Part shown: positions 62,439 through 64,000 of the stretch, piece after piece
How positions within the stretch are numbered: the first letter of the stretch is position 1
Layout of the letters: every line of letters begins with the position of its first letter
DNA from: Chryseobacterium culicis
GTDB taxonomy: Bacteria; Bacteroidota; Bacteroidia; Flavobacteriales; Weeksellaceae
NCBI RefSeq assembly: GCF_002979755.1
Contig: NZ_PCPP01000002.1
Span: forward strand, 124,001-188,000
Reading direction: 5' to 3'
Length of the DNA: 64,000 nucleotides
The notes under the pieces: generated by a model
Told to the model about the DNA's origin: nothing
The model's input: the letters and a program-made list of their open reading frames with translations, nothing else
The model's database searches: none
Position numbers and translations under genes: made by a program

Positions 62439-63059
62439 ATGACAAAAAAACAAAGAGCTGAGCTCGTTCAGATAGAACTGGATAAATTATATCCCACCAC
62501 ACCTATTCCGTTAGATCACACGGATCCCTATACATTGATGGTTGCTGTAGCACTTTCTGCACAGACTACGGATAAAAAAGTCAACCAGGTTACACCAGAT
62601 CTTTTTGCCGTTGCAGGAACGCCTCAAAGAATGGCCAAGCTGGAAGAATTTGAAATCAAAGAACTCATCAAAGAAATAGGATTGTCCAATACAAAGGCTA
62701 AAAATCTGAAAAAAATGGCAGAACTTCTGTTGGAAAGGCATAACGGTATTGTTCCTCAAACTTATGAAGAACTGGAAGCACTTCCGGGAGTAGGACATAA
62801 GACTGCTTCAGTGGTAATGAGCCAGGGATTTGGATTTCCTGCCTTCCCTGTAGATACCCACATTCATCGTCTCATGACCCAGTGGAAGCTTACCTCCGGA
62901 AAAAATGTAGTGGAAACAGAGCGTGATGCCAAAAATTTATTCCCTGAAGACGTGTGGAATAAGCTTCATCTTCAGATCATTTTCTATGGAAGAGAATATT
63001 CTCCGGCAAGAGGAAAAGGAGAGAAGGATTTTATTACGAAAATGATGTTTGAGAAATAA
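62439..63059 (+). CDS. nth: Endonuclease III-like DNA glycosylase without Fe-S ligands
   Basis: A 206-residue HhH-GPD glycosylase. Seen: SAQTTDKKVNQVTPDLF, IKEIGLSNTKAKNLKKMAELL, the helix-hairpin-helix LPGVGHK (115-121) with catalytic Lys121, and VDTHIHRL with Asp139, all as in E. coli Nth. It removes oxidised pyrimidines and nicks the abasic site. The C-terminal loop that normally holds four Cys for a [4Fe-4S] cluster reads GREYSPARGKGEKDF; the protein contains no cysteine. I start at ATG 62439; the upstream TTG at 62418 is within the predicted promoter. Confidence 0.92.
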   Translation: MTKKQRAELVQIELDKLYPTTPIPLDHTDPYTLMVAVALSAQTTDKKVNQVTPDLFAVAGTPQRMAKLEEFEIKELIKEIGLSNTKAKNLKKMAELLLERHNGIVPQTYEELEALPGVGHKTASVVMSQGFGFPAFPVDTHIHRLMTQWKLTSGKNVVETERDAKNLFPEDVWNKLHLQIIFYGREYSPARGKGEKDFITKMMFEK

Positions 63060-63115
63060 TTCATTGATTTTAGCGCTATGCTCGCAAGAGTTTTATAAAA
63101 AATTACATTGAAATA

Positions 63116-63181
63116 GTTCGCAAAGGCACTTCGTTTAGCAAAGGCAATATTTCCCTAGCTGAGTGAAACGTCCTTGCGAAC
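63116..63181. repeat. 66-bp imperfect inverted repeat
   Basis: Arms GTTCGCAA...TTTAGC (63116-63139) and GCTGAGTGAAACGTCCTTGCGAAC (63158-63181), about 18 of 24 positions paired, outer 8 bp perfect (GTTCGCAA/TTGCGAAC). GC content is above the surroundings. Possibly a dispersed palindromic element. Confidence 0.45.
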
Positions 63182-63190
63182 GAAAAAGAA

Positions 63191-63228
63191 AACGCAACAA
63201 TTACTTTGTGATCGTTGCGTTATTTTTA
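63191..63228. terminator. Terminator between nth and the DinB-like gene
   Basis: AACGCAACAAT (63191-63201) pairs with ATCGTTGCGTT (63211-63221) with one mismatch, then ATTTTTATT. Confidence 0.75.
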
Positions 63229-63236
63229 TTGATGGA

Positions 63237-63683
63237 TTAAATGTCCAATAACCTTCTATGGTAATTGATCTGCCCCAAATGATAATCCAGATGAGCGACC
63301 AGATGAATAAGAAAGTAATCTGTGGTCATGGCGCTTTCAAAAACAACAAGAGGGTATTCTTTTTTTAGATCTTCTTCTGGTAATTGAGGCAAAACCGTAT
63401 CTATCATAGTGATCGTTGCTTCAATCTTTTCGATAAGTTCAGCTTTTGGAATGTCTTTTAAGGAGAATTCTAGCTCACGGTGTCTTATATATCCCGTATT
63501 TCCTAGCTGGGCTCCTATAAAATGATTAATATTTCCGACCAAATGAAGGGTTAGGTTACCCGCAGAATTGGAAATGTTTTTATCAATCTTCCAAAGATTT
63601 TCTTCATTTTGATAGGCTTCTATCTCTGTTTTTAATTTATTTAAATCTCTGTTGAAAAGAGATCTGATGCTTTCTGTGATCAT
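63237..63683 (-). CDS. DinB-superfamily protein (DUF1572-like)
   Basis: A 148-residue four-helix-bundle protein. Seen: NLTLHLVGNINHFIGAQLG and HLVAHLDYHLGQINYHRRLL, with His residues positioned as the metal triad of the DinB/YfiT fold. Members bind a divalent metal and some act as thiol transferases, but the role of this group is unknown. Cytoplasmic, single gene. Confidence 0.85.
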   Translation of the reverse strand: MITESIRSLFNRDLNKLKTEIEAYQNEENLWKIDKNISNSAGNLTLHLVGNINHFIGAQLGNTGYIRHRELEFSLKDIPKAELIEKIEATITMIDTVLPQLPEEDLKKEYPLVVFESAMTTDYFLIHLVAHLDYHLGQINYHRRLLDI

Positions 63684-63785
63684 TGAGGCTTTATTTTTTT
63701 ATTCAAATTTACTGAATAGAGTGATTAAAAACGAAAAGGGTGCTGTTTTTGTGCAGCACCCTTACAATCTTTATGAGCAAAGATG

Positions 63786-63998
63786 TTATTTTTGTTTTTG
63801 AGCCCAAAGCTCCATTTTTCTATTCAGAACATCCAGAGGAAGGCATCCCTGGCTTAATACTTCATCATGGAAGCTCGCCAGATTGAATTTTTTTCCAAGG
63901 TCTTTCTGATACTTTTCTCTTAGCTCACGGATTCTTAAAGAACCTATTTTGTAGCCTAAAGCCTGCCCGGGCATTGCCATATATCTTTCTACTTCTGC
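63786..63998 (-). CDS. DUF885-family protein, C-terminal end
   Basis: Only the last 70 residues are in the window; the frame stays open to the window edge (residues EVERYMAMPGQALGYKIG). The ERYxxxPGQA...YxxG, LREKYQKDLGKKFNLASFHDEVLSQG and LPLDVLNRKM motifs mark the end of DUF885 proteins, long helical metallopeptidase-like proteins usually exported or lipid-anchored in Bacteroidota. The rest of the gene lies beyond base 64000. Confidence 0.88.
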   Translation of the reverse strand, partial: AEVERYMAMPGQALGYKIGSLRIRELREKYQKDLGKKFNLASFHDEVLSQGCLPLDVLNRKMELWAQKQK

Positions 63999-64000
63999 TG

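Overview
The window reads as chromosomal DNA of a low-GC member of the Bacteroidota, most likely Chryseobacterium or a close relative in the Weeksellaceae. The signs are the -7 promoter element TAnnTTTG upstream of many genes, rare Shine-Dalgarno sequences, a SprE/PorW-type subunit of the type IX secretion system, a fused MurF-alanine racemase, a fused patatin-BamA-like protein, GMP reductase, ClpC and several small proteins of kinds common in flavobacteria. I see no prophage, transposase or CRISPR array. The genus call is inference from gene content, not from a search.

Layout. 1-10.6 kb: end of a Maf pyrophosphatase gene, the sprE/porW lipoprotein gene, then a block on the minus strand (tsaB, an SDR, yraN, LD-carboxypeptidase, a LysE-type exporter, a small membrane protein, rnr, rpiB). 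10.4-16.7 kb looks origin-proximal: a cluster of DnaA-box-like 9-mers at 10390-10840, pgk, a 1.4 kb very AT-rich stretch without genes, and two perfect 16-bp parS sites (TGTTTCACGTGAAACA) that flank mnmG. 16.7-22.6 kb: an envelope operon murF-alr / patatin-barrel / ybeY, then tdk. 22.6-30.6 kb: an acidic repeat protein, rsmI, a WG-repeat protein, fabG, a DUF6056-type membrane protein, guaC and surE. 30.9-35 kb: a 56-residue membrane protein, the tail-specific protease, a Cu/Zn SOD and a phosphopantetheinyl transferase.

35-43 kb is the most distinctive region. An AraC regulator is followed by three transcription units: a TonB-dependent receptor with a secreted helical protein; a LytS-type histidine kinase that carries a C-terminal 2TM domain, with a free 2TM protein; and two more 2TM-type proteins with a LytTR response regulator. 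Each unit has, upstream, two 10-bp half-sites related to TACCATTCGG spaced exactly 21 bp start to start and ending 33-34 bp before a TAnnTTTG-like -7 element. I infer a self-regulating kinase/LytTR circuit that also controls the receptor operon. An isoprenylcysteine-methyltransferase-like gene sits among them.

43-49.3 kb holds lineage-specific genes: a DUF6051-like hydrolase, two paralogous small membrane proteins with almost identical upstream regions, an unknown 298-residue protein, a GRDP-like protein with a Cys/Gly tail, mnmA and a small outer-membrane protein. 49.3-64 kb is ordinary: clpC, three glycosyltransferases around sufE, two identical tRNA-Val(UAC) genes, folC, a tolC/sprT/mannose-1-phosphate guanylyltransferase operon, bcp and nth divergently transcribed from overlapping promoters, a DinB-like protein and the end of a DUF885 gene cut by the window edge. 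The nth product has no cysteine at all and so cannot hold the usual iron-sulphur cluster.
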